Below are positions 22,401 through 31,079 of a stretch of 41,957 nt of DNA, piece by piece; the first letter of the stretch is position 1; each line of letters opens with the position of its first letter. Source of the stretch: an uncultured Sphingomonas sp. (GTDB lineage: Bacteria > Pseudomonadota > Alphaproteobacteria > Sphingomonadales > Sphingomonadaceae); the NCBI GenBank assembly GCA_946886645.1, contig CAMPIY010000002.1, forward strand, positions 1 to 41,957. The letters are read 5' to 3'. A program made the translations under genes and the position numbers. The notes under the pieces were generated by a model, which did no database searches, was not told the origin of the DNA, and saw only the letters and a list, made by a program, of their open reading frames with translations.

Positions 22401-22946
22401 GTGGATACACTTCCCAAGGCTGTCACACCCGAGATCCGTGCCTTTTGTGGGACGATCGCCGGCGGGGAACCGATCTTCCTGCCCTCCCGGCCGCAGCCTG
22501 ACGCGATAACTTCCTTCTGCTTTGACAATGTCGCACGCCAGATCTCGGCGATGGGCGGGACCGCGGTGCCCGGCTGGGCCATCTGGAATATTTCCGGAGT
22601 TTATTTGGAAGCTGAGCATCACGGCGTCTGGCGATCGCCATCGGGCGAACTCGTGGACGTGAGCCCTCAGCTAAATGGCGCGGTTCGTATACTGTTCTTG
22701 CCCGATCCAGACGCTCCCTATGATCCGCTTTCGTACCGCAGCAACTTCATCTCCGCCGAACCGGGGAGTCCCGACGGTCCCGCGATCGTCGCTCTCGCAA
22801 AGCGTCGCAACCAGATCCTCGACAGTTATCGCGCACGGGGTGTGACGGTTCCTAACCTCAGCTTCAGGCATCAGCTCGAGGTCGCCGGCATTATGCTCCA
22901 GCTCGGCCTGCTTCTTGGCGCCCGGGATGGCGCGGCGACGCCATGA
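22401..22946 (+). CDS. Hypothetical protein of the IetAS-HEPN cluster
   Basis: 181 aa from GTG 22401 (AAGGGA upstream). The most distinctive part is GWAIWNISGVYLEAEHHGVW followed by SPSGELVDVSP and RILFLPDPD. I have the impression of similar segments in uncharacterised proteins, some with SEC-C metal-binding tails, but cannot name a family. Cysteines and histidines are few. It follows the HEPN-like gene by 45 bp and precedes the DUF4238 gene by 25 bp, so it is probably in the same transcript. Confidence 0.7.
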   Translation: MDTLPKAVTPEIRAFCGTIAGGEPIFLPSRPQPDAITSFCFDNVARQISAMGGTAVPGWAIWNISGVYLEAEHHGVWRSPSGELVDVSPQLNGAVRILFLPDPDAPYDPLSYRSNFISAEPGSPDGPAIVALAKRRNQILDSYRARGVTVPNLSFRHQLEVAGIMLQLGLLLGARDGAATP

Positions 22947-22971
22947 CCGCTCGCGCGTCGGATGAGGGCAG

Positions 22972-23967
22972 ATGAACAACACCGCATCGCCTGCAAAAAA
23001 GCGTCACCATTATGTCCCGATCGCTTACCTACAGCGTTTCGCGGGCGCTGACGGCCGCCTTCGTCTTTATCGCAAGGACGATCCTTCGACGGCCCTTCGC
23101 GTGACGCCGAAAGCGGCCTTGTTCCGCAAATATTATTACTCTCAGCCGATGCCCGATGGCGGACGCGACGATCATCGCCTTGAAAATCTATTCTCCGAAA
23201 TCGAGCAGGAGTGGCCAGGCTTGGCCCGGGCGCTGGTGAATCGCTCCCATCTTTCGCCGGAAGAAGTGTCGCGACTGTTCCAGTTCGTCGCGCTGCAGCG
23301 CGTTCGGGTACCTGCCGCCCGCGACATGGCGGAAGCGATGCTTGCCCATCAGGTGCTGGCCGAGGCGCGCGCGCTCGATGCCGCCGGCTTGTTGCCGCCG
23401 CCGCCGCCCGAGGTTCCAGATATCATCGAGAAGATCGTCGTGTCGATCGATCCGCACATGTCGATCCATGCCATGACCAACATGATGCGGGCTCTCGCGC
23501 CGACTTTCGATGCGATCGGCCTTGAGGTGCTTCACAACGAAACGGAGCGGACGTTCGTCACCAGCGATAATCCCGTCATCATCTTCAATTCCTCCATCCC
23601 GGAAAAGCGACTGCAGCCCTATGTGCTGGATCCCGCGATGCGCTCGGTGGAACTATTGTTTCCAATCGACCCCAAGACGATGCTTCGCGGGCATGCAACT
23701 CTTCGGTCGGATTTCGCTCGACGGGGAGTTCGTCACCGGCGTTTGAAGTCGGCAAACGAGGTCAAGCGCATGAACCGCCTGATGGCGCGTTTCGCCTACG
23801 AAGCCCTGATTGCATCAGACGATCAACATGCCGCCCTTGCTCGAACCTATGCCGGTCATTCGCCGGTGCTTGGAAAGGCGCCAAACCAGCCTGAGGGCCT
23901 GGGGAAGGGACGTTTGGCTATGACCTTCGGTCCCCGGACGCGCAAACCGCGTTGGACTCCAATCTGA
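22972..23967 (+). CDS. DUF4238 protein
   Basis: 331 aa. The N-terminal KKRHHYVPIAYLQRF (9-23), the adjacent RLRLYRKDDPS, and a central VTSDNPVIIFN are the signature blocks of DUF4238, a family frequent in mobile and defence regions; I know no established activity. A Pro-rich loop (LLPPPPPEVPD) lies near the middle. The last 50 residues are basic and end GPRTRKPRW. GAGGGCAG precedes the ATG. It is the fifth gene on the same strand after ietA, with short gaps. Confidence 0.85.
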   Translation: MNNTASPAKKRHHYVPIAYLQRFAGADGRLRLYRKDDPSTALRVTPKAALFRKYYYSQPMPDGGRDDHRLENLFSEIEQEWPGLARALVNRSHLSPEEVSRLFQFVALQRVRVPAARDMAEAMLAHQVLAEARALDAAGLLPPPPPEVPDIIEKIVVSIDPHMSIHAMTNMMRALAPTFDAIGLEVLHNETERTFVTSDNPVIIFNSSIPEKRLQPYVLDPAMRSVELLFPIDPKTMLRGHATLRSDFARRGVRHRRLKSANEVKRMNRLMARFAYEALIASDDQHAALARTYAGHSPVLGKAPNQPEGLGKGRLAMTFGPRTRKPRWTPI

Positions 23968-24035
23968 TAAGACGTGGGCAAGAGTGCGACTTGACCACGT
24001 GGAGAAACTGAAACATCGGCTCGAGGGCGCGGTGG

Positions 24036-24608
24036 TTGTCTCGCATCTCATCAGCGCGTCGCGACCTCGATGGTCACTGGCCTTGCAATGAGCTCTGGGA
24101 CTTCCATTTATCTCGGATGAGTAACGATCTCGCCCTCGTTCTGCACCAGACCGGCAAGGCTCACGCAGAGGCCTGTTGCCTTCTCTACAAGGCCAGCTTC
24201 GGACAGGGGCAAACAGAAGGGGCCGATGACCTCTTCAAATACGCCTTCAACGGACCCTACTCACTCTCGATCCAGTACTTGCTTGGCCTGGGGCTGGAGT
24301 TGATGCTGAAATCTGCAATCGCTGCTTGGGATTCCGAGGTCGATGCAGAGTTTCTTCGGAACAATGTAGGTCACGATTTGGTCGTCGCGCTCGATCAGGC
24401 GGAACAGCGGGGGTTCAAATCGCAGGCTGCACATCTGCGCGAGCTTGTCGAGATTCTGCGCGATCCATACAGGAAGCACTGGTTCAGATACGAGCGGCCG
24501 CCACAAATGAAGCTTCCCGGCGACTTCGATCAGGTAGTCGCAACGCTAACGGCCTTGGAAAGTGAACTACGTGCGAAACAGAAGCCTGATGCACCTGCTG
24601 GCGACTAG
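24036..24608 (+). CDS. Small HEPN-like protein
   Basis: 190 aa from TTG 24036; ATG 24117 is an alternative, and neither has a convincing ribosome site. The segment SIQYLLGLGLELMLKSAI followed by NNVGHDLVVALDQAEQRGF is the pattern of HEPN-type nucleotide/RNA-binding helical proteins. An R-x5-H string (RDPYRKH) lies in the expected later helix, so an RNase active site is possible. It ends at 24608, sharing the bases CTAG with the stop of the convergent nuclease-like gene. Confidence in a gene is good, in the HEPN assignment modest. Confidence 0.65.
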   Translation: MSRISSARRDLDGHWPCNELWDFHLSRMSNDLALVLHQTGKAHAEACCLLYKASFGQGQTEGADDLFKYAFNGPYSLSIQYLLGLGLELMLKSAIAAWDSEVDAEFLRNNVGHDLVVALDQAEQRGFKSQAAHLRELVEILRDPYRKHWFRYERPPQMKLPGDFDQVVATLTALESELRAKQKPDAPAGD

Positions 24609-25636
24609 GACGCCTTCGTTTTGCCAGACATCACCTGCTCGATCACCTGTTCTAAGGAATAGCCTTCTCGAACGTAGATCAGCCTCACACCATGACGCTG
24701 GCAGCATCTTTGCTTGCGGCGGTCCCGCTCCTGACATTTGCGAAACGCTTCTTCCCCGCCGAAGAACGCAACAGGTTGATCGTGCTGCGCGCCTTGGTAC
24801 TCAATCGCTGTGGCCATCGCAGGGATATAGATGTCGAGATGTTGAGGTCGCAGCCAGTTTGGCCTGGCGTGCTGCTCAACTTCCGATCCTTCTAGCGCGC
24901 TCTTGATTTCGTAATAGAGCTGCGTCTCGGAAACCCAGCCCTCGCCAACTAATGGGATACCCTGTTCCTCGCGCCAGGCGTTCTCCGCATCGCGCATCAG
25001 CTTGACGCAGTGGGCTTCTGCTGATGGCGATAAATCGAAGTGCAGGCCTCGAAGGGACTTTAAGACCATGTAACTCATGTGTCCGTTGAACAGTGACATC
25101 CCGTGCGGGCTTTCATGCGCGTCCTGTGCCCACTTCTCGATCAAGGAGCCTTCGCGCTGCTCTGCCGCGAGCTGGATTGCCACGTAACGGGTGACTGCCT
25201 TAAGATTTTCGCGACCGAACCTCGTCAGCCGAGGGCCGAACAAGGCTAATACGTCGGGCGCCGCAGCTGGCAGGCCCAAATGGAGCCGCACTGCAAGATT
25301 CTTGGAGGCCTGAACAGTCCATCTCTTGCCTTCGCCAGCGGGCGCAGCGCTCAGCACCTCCTCGAACCGACCGCAGGCAACCAGCGCGTCAAAGTACCAG
25401 TGAGCATAGTCAGGGCCAGCCACGGCGAGCCGATCGGCGGCAGCGTTCCATGCGCACCTTGCCAACGCTGAGCGCAGGTCGGGTCCGCTGTAGAAGTCAT
25501 AGACTCGCTCGATTGTTGGAAGTTGGTCGATGAGATCGCTTGCTTGGCCCCGATGCAGCGGTCGCACTGGTCGCTGGCCTTGAATTGGCCCTTGCGCTTC
25601 GCCGCCAAACATCGCGCGCTTCAGCAACTGCCACAT
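24605..25636 (-). CDS. Protein with C-terminal restriction-endonuclease-like domain
   Basis: 343 aa from ATG 25636 (AGGGAG upstream). The N-terminal 230 residues are helical and unrecognised. The C-terminal 110 contain SETQLYYEIKSAL, then HLDIYIPAMATAIEYQGAQH and CQERDRRKQRCCQRHGVRLI ending with a VREGYS strand. This resembles the PD-(D/E)xK fold of Vsr/DUF559-type nucleases: an early Glu, an Asp before the strand, then E-x-Q in place of E-x-K. It could be a DNA nuclease, or a catalytically changed relative. It is convergent with the HEPN-like gene and is part of the accessory island. Confidence 0.75.
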   Translation of the reverse strand: MWQLLKRAMFGGEAQGPIQGQRPVRPLHRGQASDLIDQLPTIERVYDFYSGPDLRSALARCAWNAAADRLAVAGPDYAHWYFDALVACGRFEEVLSAAPAGEGKRWTVQASKNLAVRLHLGLPAAAPDVLALFGPRLTRFGRENLKAVTRYVAIQLAAEQREGSLIEKWAQDAHESPHGMSLFNGHMSYMVLKSLRGLHFDLSPSAEAHCVKLMRDAENAWREEQGIPLVGEGWVSETQLYYEIKSALEGSEVEQHARPNWLRPQHLDIYIPAMATAIEYQGAQHDQPVAFFGGEEAFRKCQERDRRKQRCCQRHGVRLIYVREGYSLEQVIEQVMSGKTKAS

Positions 25637-25931
25637 CTACGCACTCCCTAGTGGCACGGTGGGCTGGGCCAGAGGATGTGTCAAAAGCGTCGATGCCATG
25701 GAGGCTGACTTCTGTCGTCCTTACCATCAGGGAGTCGCAATGATTGATTGACCAGCGCCCGACGCCCGGAGTGGCGGCTAGGGCGGTAAACCCGGGAGAA
25801 GCCGAGCGACCCTTCCGCGACCGCAAGAGTCAAGGTCACCTGCTGTTGTATTGGGCGATCTTACAACAAGACCCTGTTGCGCTCGCCGATTTTCATGTCA
25901 CCTGAGTCAACCCTCACGATGGAGGGGTATA

Positions 25932-26165
25932 ATGGCAGACCGCAATTCAACGAGCCGGGCGGAGAGTGTCAAGCCGGCCAGAAGCGCGGCCATTGACGAC
26001 ATGTTGCCGGGCGCGGGTCCAGAGACCAGCTTGCCCCAGGTTGGGGCACCAGCGAACGACAACTCCGCTGTCATTGACTTGCCGGCTTGCCTTGCGGTCA
26101 CGGGCGAGGAAGTAAGGTTGCTTCATCGGTATCTGGGCCGACAGATACTTGCCCTGTTTGGATGA
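25932..26165 (+). CDS. Small conserved protein upstream of the recombinase
   Basis: 77 aa from ATG 25932 with a strong GGAGGGG. The C-terminal half (LPACLAVTGEEVRLLHRYLG) seems to me a block that recurs before serine recombinases in sphingomonads; its function is unknown, perhaps a recombination directionality or regulatory factor. Its stop overlaps an ATG of the recombinase frame (ATGA at 26162-26165). The preceding gap 25637-25931 shows nothing I can support. Confidence 0.65.
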   Translation: MADRNSTSRAESVKPARSAAIDDMLPGAGPETSLPQVGAPANDNSAVIDLPACLAVTGEEVRLLHRYLGRQILALFG

Positions 26166-26173
26166 GGAGTCTC

Positions 26174-27874
26174 ATGCGTTCATCTCTCCCCACGTCTGCG
26201 CCTGGATTGCCGCAAGTCGCTCCGCGAGCCGCAGCCTATGTCCGTGTGTCCACCACTCGGCAGGCCGAGCATGAGACTAGCCTTGTCGACCAGATCGCGG
26301 CGATTACTGCCTATTGCGAGGGGCGGGGCATCCTGCTGGTCGACGTCTACCGCGAGCCCGGAGCATCGGCGACCGACGACAATCGGCCGCAGTTCCAGTC
26401 GATGGTCGAAGCCGCGACCGCTCGCGACCGCCCATATGATCTCGTGATCGTCCACAGTTTCAGCCGGTTCTTCCGAGACCAGTTCGAGTTCGAGCGCTAT
26501 CGGCGCAAGCTCGCAAAAGCCAAGGTCGAGCTGGTCTCGATCACCCAGGATGTGGGGGCAGGGGCGACGGGCGATCTCGTCCGCTCGATCCTCAGCAAGT
26601 TCGACGAATATCAGAGCGCCGAGACCGCCAAGCATGTGCGCCGATCGATGGTTGCCAATGCCAAGCAGGGTTTCTGGAACGGCTCGAGGCCTCCGCTCGG
26701 CTACAAGGTGCTGGTTGCCGAACGGCGAGGCGACAAGGACAAGAAGGTGCTGGCGGTCGATGAAACCGAGGCGCCGCTCGTTCGCCGCATTTTCTCGCTC
26801 TATCTCGAGGGTGATGGAGAGACCGGGCCGATCGGAATCAAGAAGATCGCCTCATGGCTCAATGGCCGCGGCTATAGTTACCGCGGAAAGCCGTTTCACG
26901 TCTCCAACATCGATGCGGTACTCAGGCGCACCACCTACGCCGGAACCCATTATTTCAATCGCACCGACTCCCGAACCGGCGAGCGACGCCCACGCGACCA
27001 GTGGGTTCCGGTGGAGGTCCCGCCGATCATCGATGAGCAGAGTTTTCAGTCGGTTCAGGCGCGCCTGGCAGAACGCAACCCCAGACGGACCCCGCCGCGG
27101 GTCGTCTCGGGGCCAACGCTGCTCACCGGACTTGCCCGGTGCGGTTGTCAGAATTGCCAGGGAGCACTGACCATCCGGACGGGCAAGTCCGGCCGTTATC
27201 GCTATTATGCCTGTTCACGCCGAGCCACGCGGGGGGAAACTGCCTGTCCAGGCCGCTCGATCCGGATGGAGAAGCTTGATGGGATCGTCCTGGATGCGCT
27301 GGAGCAGCGCGTCCTCAGCCCGGAACGCCTGCCAAAGCTGCTCGAGGCCTTTCTGGAACAGAGCGATGCCTCTGACGGCAAGCGGCGCGACGAGCTGGCC
27401 TCGCTGCGCACCGAAAAGACCAACAGCATGGGAGCGCTCAATCGCCTCTACGAGCTGGTCGAACAGAGCCTAGCATCGCCGACAGACCGAGATTTTGCCG
27501 AGCGCCTGACGCATCATCGAGGACGCATCGCGTCGCTCACCGCGGATATTGAGGGGCTGGAGCGGCAGCTGAACTCCAGCAAGCGCTCAATCACGCCCGA
27601 AATCGTCGGTCGATTTGGGAGCCTGCTCCGCGATGGGCTCCGGGGAGAGAACCCGGCACTACGCCAAGCCTACGTCAGGCTGCTGATCGACCAAGTCCAT
27701 GTTGAGGACGAGCAGGTTCGCATTCGCGGATCTCGCAAAGCGCTCGAGCGCGCCGTAGTGGCGACTGCGGCCGGCACTCGCAAAGGAGTGCCCAGTTTTG
27801 CACGAGAATGGCGCACCCAAGAGGATTCGAACCTCTGGCCTCTGCCTTCGGAGGGCAGCGCTCTATCCAGCTGA
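26174..27874 (+). CDS. Large serine recombinase/integrase
   Basis: 566 aa from ATG 26174 (AGGAG four bases upstream; ATG 26162 is an alternative). The resolvase catalytic domain (about 18-160) has the nucleophile Ser26 in YVRVSTTRQ and the SRFFRD helix. A recombinase domain (about 175-300) precedes a zinc ribbon (CGCQNCQ, then [17 protein letters not shown]), and a coiled-coil region with [12 protein letters not shown] follows. This is the architecture of phage or ICE large serine integrases. The last codons ([16 protein letters not shown]) are antisense to the 3' half of tRNA-Arg, so the gene end is shaped by the attachment site, and the tail may change on excision. It marks the right end of the island. 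Confidence 0.92.
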   Translation: MRSSLPTSAPGLPQVAPRAAAYVRVSTTRQAEHETSLVDQIAAITAYCEGRGILLVDVYREPGASATDDNRPQFQSMVEAATARDRPYDLVIVHSFSRFFRDQFEFERYRRKLAKAKVELVSITQDVGAGATGDLVRSILSKFDEYQSAETAKHVRRSMVANAKQGFWNGSRPPLGYKVLVAERRGDKDKKVLAVDETEAPLVRRIFSLYLEGDGETGPIGIKKIASWLNGRGYSYRGKPFHVSNIDAVLRRTTYAGTHYFNRTDSRTGERRPRDQWVPVEVPPIIDEQSFQSVQARLAERNPRRTPPRVVSGPTLLTGLARCGCQNCQGALTIRTGKSGRYRYYACSRRATRGETACPGRSIRMEKLDGIVLDALEQRVLSPERLPKLLEAFLEQSDASDGKRRDELASLRTEKTNSMGALNRLYELVEQSLASPTDRDFAERLTHHRGRIASLTADIEGLERQLNSSKRSITPEIVGRFGSLLRDGLRGENPALRQAYVRLLIDQVHVEDEQVRIRGSRKALERAVVATAAGTRKGVPSFAREWRTQEDSNLWPLPSEGSALSS

Positions 27875-27885
27875 GCTATGGGTGC
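27809..27885 (-). tRNA. tRNA-Arg (anticodon CCG)
   Basis: 77 nt on the reverse strand. The acceptor GCACCCA pairs with TGGGTGC, followed by discriminator G and encoded CCA. The D-arm GCTCAGCTGGATAGAGC, the anticodon stem CTGCC/GGCAG with loop CTCCGAA (anticodon CCG, reading CGG), and the T-arm AGAGG-TTCGAAT-CCTCT are all complete. The integrase frame overlaps its 3' part in antisense, so its 3' end is the likely att core. Confidence 0.97.
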
Positions 27886-27923
27886 GTTGCGGCCCATCTA
27901 GCGACGAGCCGCAAGTCAGGCAA

Positions 27924-29096
27924 CTAGCGTTCGACGCAGAGCGCGATGCCCATGCCGCCGCCGATGCAGAGCGTGGCAAGGCCCTTTTTCGCGTCGCGCT
28001 TGCCCATCTCGTGGAGCAGGGTGGTGAGCACGCGTGCCCCGCTGGCGCCGATCGGGTGGCCGATGGCGATCGCGCCGCCATTGACATTGACCCGCTCCGG
28101 ATCCCAGCCAAGCTCCTTGCCGACGCTGAGCGCCTGGGCCGCAAAGGCTTCGTTGGCCTCGATGAGGTCCAGGTCGGCGATCTTCCAGCCGGCCTTTTCC
28201 AGCGCGCGGCGGGTGGCGGGAACGGGGCCGATGCCCATGATCGAGGGGTCGACGCCGGCCGATGCCCAGCTGGCGATGCGGCCCAGCACCTTCGCGCCGC
28301 GGCGAGCGGCCTCCTCGGCGCTCATCAGGACGAGCGCAGCCGCACCATCATTGATTCCGCTGGCGTTGCCGGCGGTGACACTGCCTTCCTTCTTGAACGC
28401 GGCGCGGAGTGCGGCCAGCGCGTCGGCGGTGGCACCGTCCCGGATATATTCGTCATGCTCGACGATGGTGTCGCCCTTGCGGCCTTTGATCGTGACCGGG
28501 ACGATCTCGTCCTTGAACCGGCCTTCCGACCGGGCTTTCGAGGCGAGGGTTTGCGAACGGAGCGCGAAGGCATCCTGCTCCTCGCGGCCGATCTGATATT
28601 GCTCGGCCAAATTCTCGGCGGTGATGCCCATATGATAGCCGTTGAACACGTCGGTCAGGCCGTCCTTGATCATCGTGTCGATCAGGCTGACGTCGCCCAT
28701 CTTCGCGCCCTGGCGGAGCGACTGGCAGTGGACCGACAGGGACATGCTTTCCTGTCCGCCCGCGACCACAATGCTGCTGTCACCTAGTGCGATGGCCTGG
28801 CTCGCCAGGGCCACAGCGCGCAGGCCCGAGCCGCACACCTGGTTGATTCCCCACGCTGGAACTTCCCTTGGCACCCCAGCCGCCATCGAAGCCTGCCGCG
28901 CCGGGTTCTGGCCCTGGCCTGCGGTCAGCACCTGGCCGAGGATTACCTCGCTGACCTCCCCGGCGGCGATCCCGGCGTCGGCCAGAGCTGCCTCGATGGC
29001 AACGCGGCCAAGCTCGTGCGCGGGCGTCGAGGCGAAGCTGCCGAGAAAGGAGCCGACGGGGGTGCGGCGCGCGGCGGTGATGACGACATCGGTCAT
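27924..29096 (-). CDS. phaA: Acetyl-CoA C-acetyltransferase (thiolase)
   Basis: 390 aa, the usual thiolase length. Catalytic residues are in place: Cys88 in [10 protein letters not shown], His347 in [10 protein letters not shown] and Cys377 in LCIGGG. The enzyme condenses two acetyl-CoA to acetoacetyl-CoA, or runs in reverse in ketone degradation. It is divergent from phaR across a 123-bp gap holding a palindrome, which fits polyhydroxyalkanoate metabolism, though no phaB or phaC is in the window; atoB is an equal name for the same activity. Confidence 0.93.
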   Translation of the reverse strand: MTDVVITAARRTPVGSFLGSFASTPAHELGRVAIEAALADAGIAAGEVSEVILGQVLTAGQGQNPARQASMAAGVPREVPAWGINQVCGSGLRAVALASQAIALGDSSIVVAGGQESMSLSVHCQSLRQGAKMGDVSLIDTMIKDGLTDVFNGYHMGITAENLAEQYQIGREEQDAFALRSQTLASKARSEGRFKDEIVPVTIKGRKGDTIVEHDEYIRDGATADALAALRAAFKKEGSVTAGNASGINDGAAALVLMSAEEAARRGAKVLGRIASWASAGVDPSIMGIGPVPATRRALEKAGWKIADLDLIEANEAFAAQALSVGKELGWDPERVNVNGGAIAIGHPIGASGARVLTTLLHEMGKRDAKKGLATLCIGGGMGIALCVER

Positions 29097-29140
29097 GAAG
29101 GGACTCCAAGGATGAGGTTTATCAGCAGCCTAGCACCGTC

Positions 29141-29154
29141 TTCGCAGTTGCGAA
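29141..29154. promoter_or_regulatory. Palindromic candidate operator between thiolase and phaR
   Basis: TTCGCA-gt-TGCGAA, a perfect 14-bp palindrome in the divergent promoter region. PhaR repressors bind TGC/GCA-type sites and often control their own gene and PHA genes, so it is a candidate PhaR site by position and symmetry. That is inference. Confidence 0.45.
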
Positions 29155-29219
29155 AAGACATGTTTGTTGCGGCGCGGGATATGCGGGACTAGGCTCCCTT
29201 CAAAATCCAGGAGCGATGC

Positions 29220-29744
29220 ATGGCCAAGTCGGCTGACAAGGTGACGATCAAGAAATACGCCAACCGGCGCCTCTACGACACGGAAAGCAGCAGTTACATC
29301 ACGCTCGACCGGCTCGCCGCGATGATCCGTGAAGGCCGCGATTTCGAGGTGGTCGACGCCAAGACCGGCGAGGACATCACCCACCAGGTGCTGACCCAGA
29401 TCATCGTCGACGAGGAATCGCGCGGCTCGACCATGCTGCCGGTCAATTTCCTTCGCCAGTTGATCGGCCTTTACGGCGGACAGATGCAGGGCGCGGTGCC
29501 GCAATATCTGGAGGCGGCGATGGATGCCTTCCAGAAGAATCAGAAGGCGATGGCGGGTGCATTCGGCCAGAACATGTTTGCCGACATGGCCAAGCGAAAC
29601 ATGGCGATGTTCGAGGAAGCCGCTTCGGCCATGACCGGCAAGAAGGCCCAGCCTTCGCCAAGCGACGGATCGCCCGACGAACTGGCCAAGTTGAAGGCCG
29701 AGCTCGCTGCACTGCAGGCCAAGGTCGATAAGCTCGGCAAATGA
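29220..29744 (+). CDS. phaR: Polyhydroxyalkanoate synthesis repressor PhaR
   Basis: 174 aa. The N-terminal DNA-binding region has the invariant KYANRRLYDTESSSYITL (about 12-29) and DAKTGEDITHQVLTQIIVDEE. The PHB-accumulation regulatory domain follows (LPVNFLRQLIGLYGGQMQ), then a helical tail ending in a short coiled coil (LAKLKAELAALQAKVDKL). PhaR represses phasin and PHA genes and binds PHA granules. CAGGAG precedes the ATG. The next gene overlaps its stop by ATGA. Confidence 0.95.
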   Translation: MAKSADKVTIKKYANRRLYDTESSSYITLDRLAAMIREGRDFEVVDAKTGEDITHQVLTQIIVDEESRGSTMLPVNFLRQLIGLYGGQMQGAVPQYLEAAMDAFQKNQKAMAGAFGQNMFADMAKRNMAMFEEAASAMTGKKAQPSPSDGSPDELAKLKAELAALQAKVDKLGK

Positions 29745-30154
29745 TTCGATTGTCAGTGTTGCTGTTCGCGGCCGCCGCTCCCGCCGCCGCGCAAGTGGCC
29801 CCCGTCTCCTTCGAAGCCGGTAAGCTGCTACCGCTGACGCCGGGGCAGTGGACCTATGCTGCAAGCGCGACGGGATCGGAGGCGCGGTACGGCGCTGCGT
29901 TTTCCCTTCGCTGCGACCGCGCGACCAGGACGGTGATCATTTCACGTCCCGGCGCGGCGCCAACGGTGCTGACGATCGCGACCGATAGCGTCACCCGCAA
30001 CTTACCGGTCGGCGGCCGCCTGCTGGCAAACGACCCGCTGCTCGACGCAATCGCCTTCAGCAGGGGGCGGTTTTTGGTGTCAGAAGGGGGCGCTACGCTA
30101 GCCATTCCAACCTGGCCCGAAGCGGCGCGAAGCATCGAAGATTGCCGAAGCTGA
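29741..30154 (+). CDS. Exported hypothetical protein
   Basis: 137 aa. A Sec signal peptide (IRLSVLLFAAAAPAAAQ) cleaves probably after AAA-Q. The mature part has two cysteines (SLRCDR and IEDCRS) that could form a disulfide in the periplasm. Family not recognised, though small proteins of this kind are common in sphingomonads. Its ATG overlaps the phaR stop, suggesting coupled translation. Confidence 0.75.
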   Translation: MIRLSVLLFAAAAPAAAQVAPVSFEAGKLLPLTPGQWTYAASATGSEARYGAAFSLRCDRATRTVIISRPGAAPTVLTIATDSVTRNLPVGGRLLANDPLLDAIAFSRGRFLVSEGGATLAIPTWPEAARSIEDCRS

Positions 30155-30218
30155 CCACAATTACAAGTCTTGTTTATGTGTCGGAACCACCACATGTTGC
30201 GAGTGGCAATAATGCAGC

Positions 30219-30291
30219 GAAAGGAGGTGATCCGATGTCTCATGGTTCAGCTAAGAGGTCGGATTTGTTCGCTTGGAAGGTGATGGCCTAA
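30219..30291 (+). CDS. 18-aa open frame with complete anti-16S Shine-Dalgarno
   Basis: GAAAGGAGGTGATCC (30219-30233) is complementary over 15 nt to the 3' end of 16S rRNA. The ATG at 30235 lies seven bases after the GGAGG core and opens an 18-codon frame (MSHGSAKRSDLFAWKVMA) ending TAA at 30289-30291. A terminator-like hairpin follows at 30343-30373. The range given includes the ribosome site; coding is 30235-30291. The 306-bp gap 30155-30460 holds only this unit. Whether the peptide is functional, or the RNA acts through its anti-16S sequence, cannot be told from sequence. Confidence 0.5.
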
Positions 30292-30342
30292 CCAGCCATC
30301 CAGGTCCTTCCGGGCTCGAGCGCCCGATCGCTGACCATGTTG

Positions 30343-30373
30343 AGGGAGCTGTCGTATGGTGCGGCAGCTCCCT
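30343..30373 (+). terminator. Intrinsic-terminator-like hairpin
   Basis: AGGGAGCTGTCG (30343-30354) pairs with CGGCAGCTCCCT (30362-30373) over 12 bp with one G-U pair and a 7-nt loop, followed by TTTA after the stem. It fits a terminator for the 18-codon frame or the phaR operon. Confidence 0.6.
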
Positions 30374-30460
30374 TTACCTTGCCCGTTTTCCTTGGTTATT
30401 TCGGAACCGTTCCCGCGTTGAACCGCTTTCACGCGGAATGGACATGATAGGGAGGCAGTG

Positions 30461-31003
30461 ATGGCCAAGGCATCGACGGGTCGCGCAAGTAGCAAGAGCA
30501 GTGGCGGCGGCTCCAAAAAAACCACGATGGACAAGATTGCCAAGGCGGCGATGAGCCGCGAGATGCTGGCCGCGGGTTTGACCGCAGCGGCGGCGGCGAT
30601 CGCGGCGAGTCCCAAGGCGCGCAAGGCGATCCGCGACGCAGGCCTCGATGCGGCGGACAGCGCCAGCGCCGCCGCAACTTCGATGATGACCAACGCATCC
30701 AAGCTCGGATCGCTGATCGCGGAAGCGGTCGCCGATGCCGCGCAGCGCGTCATGTCGGGCAAGTGGATTGACGACGACAGCACCTCATCGGGCGCCCAGA
30801 GGGCGGTTGGATCGACGACGTCAGCCCGCAAGCCCGCGGCCAAGCGCGCCGCGCCGAAGAAGAAAGCGGCAACGCGAAAGGCTCCCGCTACCAAATCGGC
30901 CAGCGCCAAGCCCGCAGCTCGCAAGGCCCCGGCCAAGCGGCGTTCAAGCGCAACGGCGCGCAAGCGGGCTCCGGCCAAGCCCAAGGCGACGCCCGCCAGC
31001 TGA
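30461..31003 (+). CDS. Basic, histone-H1-like protein
   Basis: 180 aa from ATG 30461 (GGGAGG upstream). Residues about 25-105 are alanine-rich and helical (MLAAGLTAAAAAIAASPKAR). From about 120 the chain is Lys/Arg/Ala/Pro-rich with repeated KxAxxK units (KRAAPKKKAATRKAP), like bacterial histone-H1-like tails such as AlgP or Hc1. Nucleoid or RNA binding by the tail is plausible. It lies upstream of glmU without obvious coupling. Function is inferred from composition. Confidence 0.75.
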   Translation: MAKASTGRASSKSSGGGSKKTTMDKIAKAAMSREMLAAGLTAAAAAIAASPKARKAIRDAGLDAADSASAAATSMMTNASKLGSLIAEAVADAAQRVMSGKWIDDDSTSSGAQRAVGSTTSARKPAAKRAAPKKKAATRKAPATKSASAKPAARKAPAKRRSSATARKRAPAKPKATPAS

Positions 31004-31079
31004 TTGGACGCGAAAGCAGCTGAAGGCCTCGGCATCGCGCCGGGGCCTTCCTCTATGGAAATGGCGCCAAGGGCGTGTC

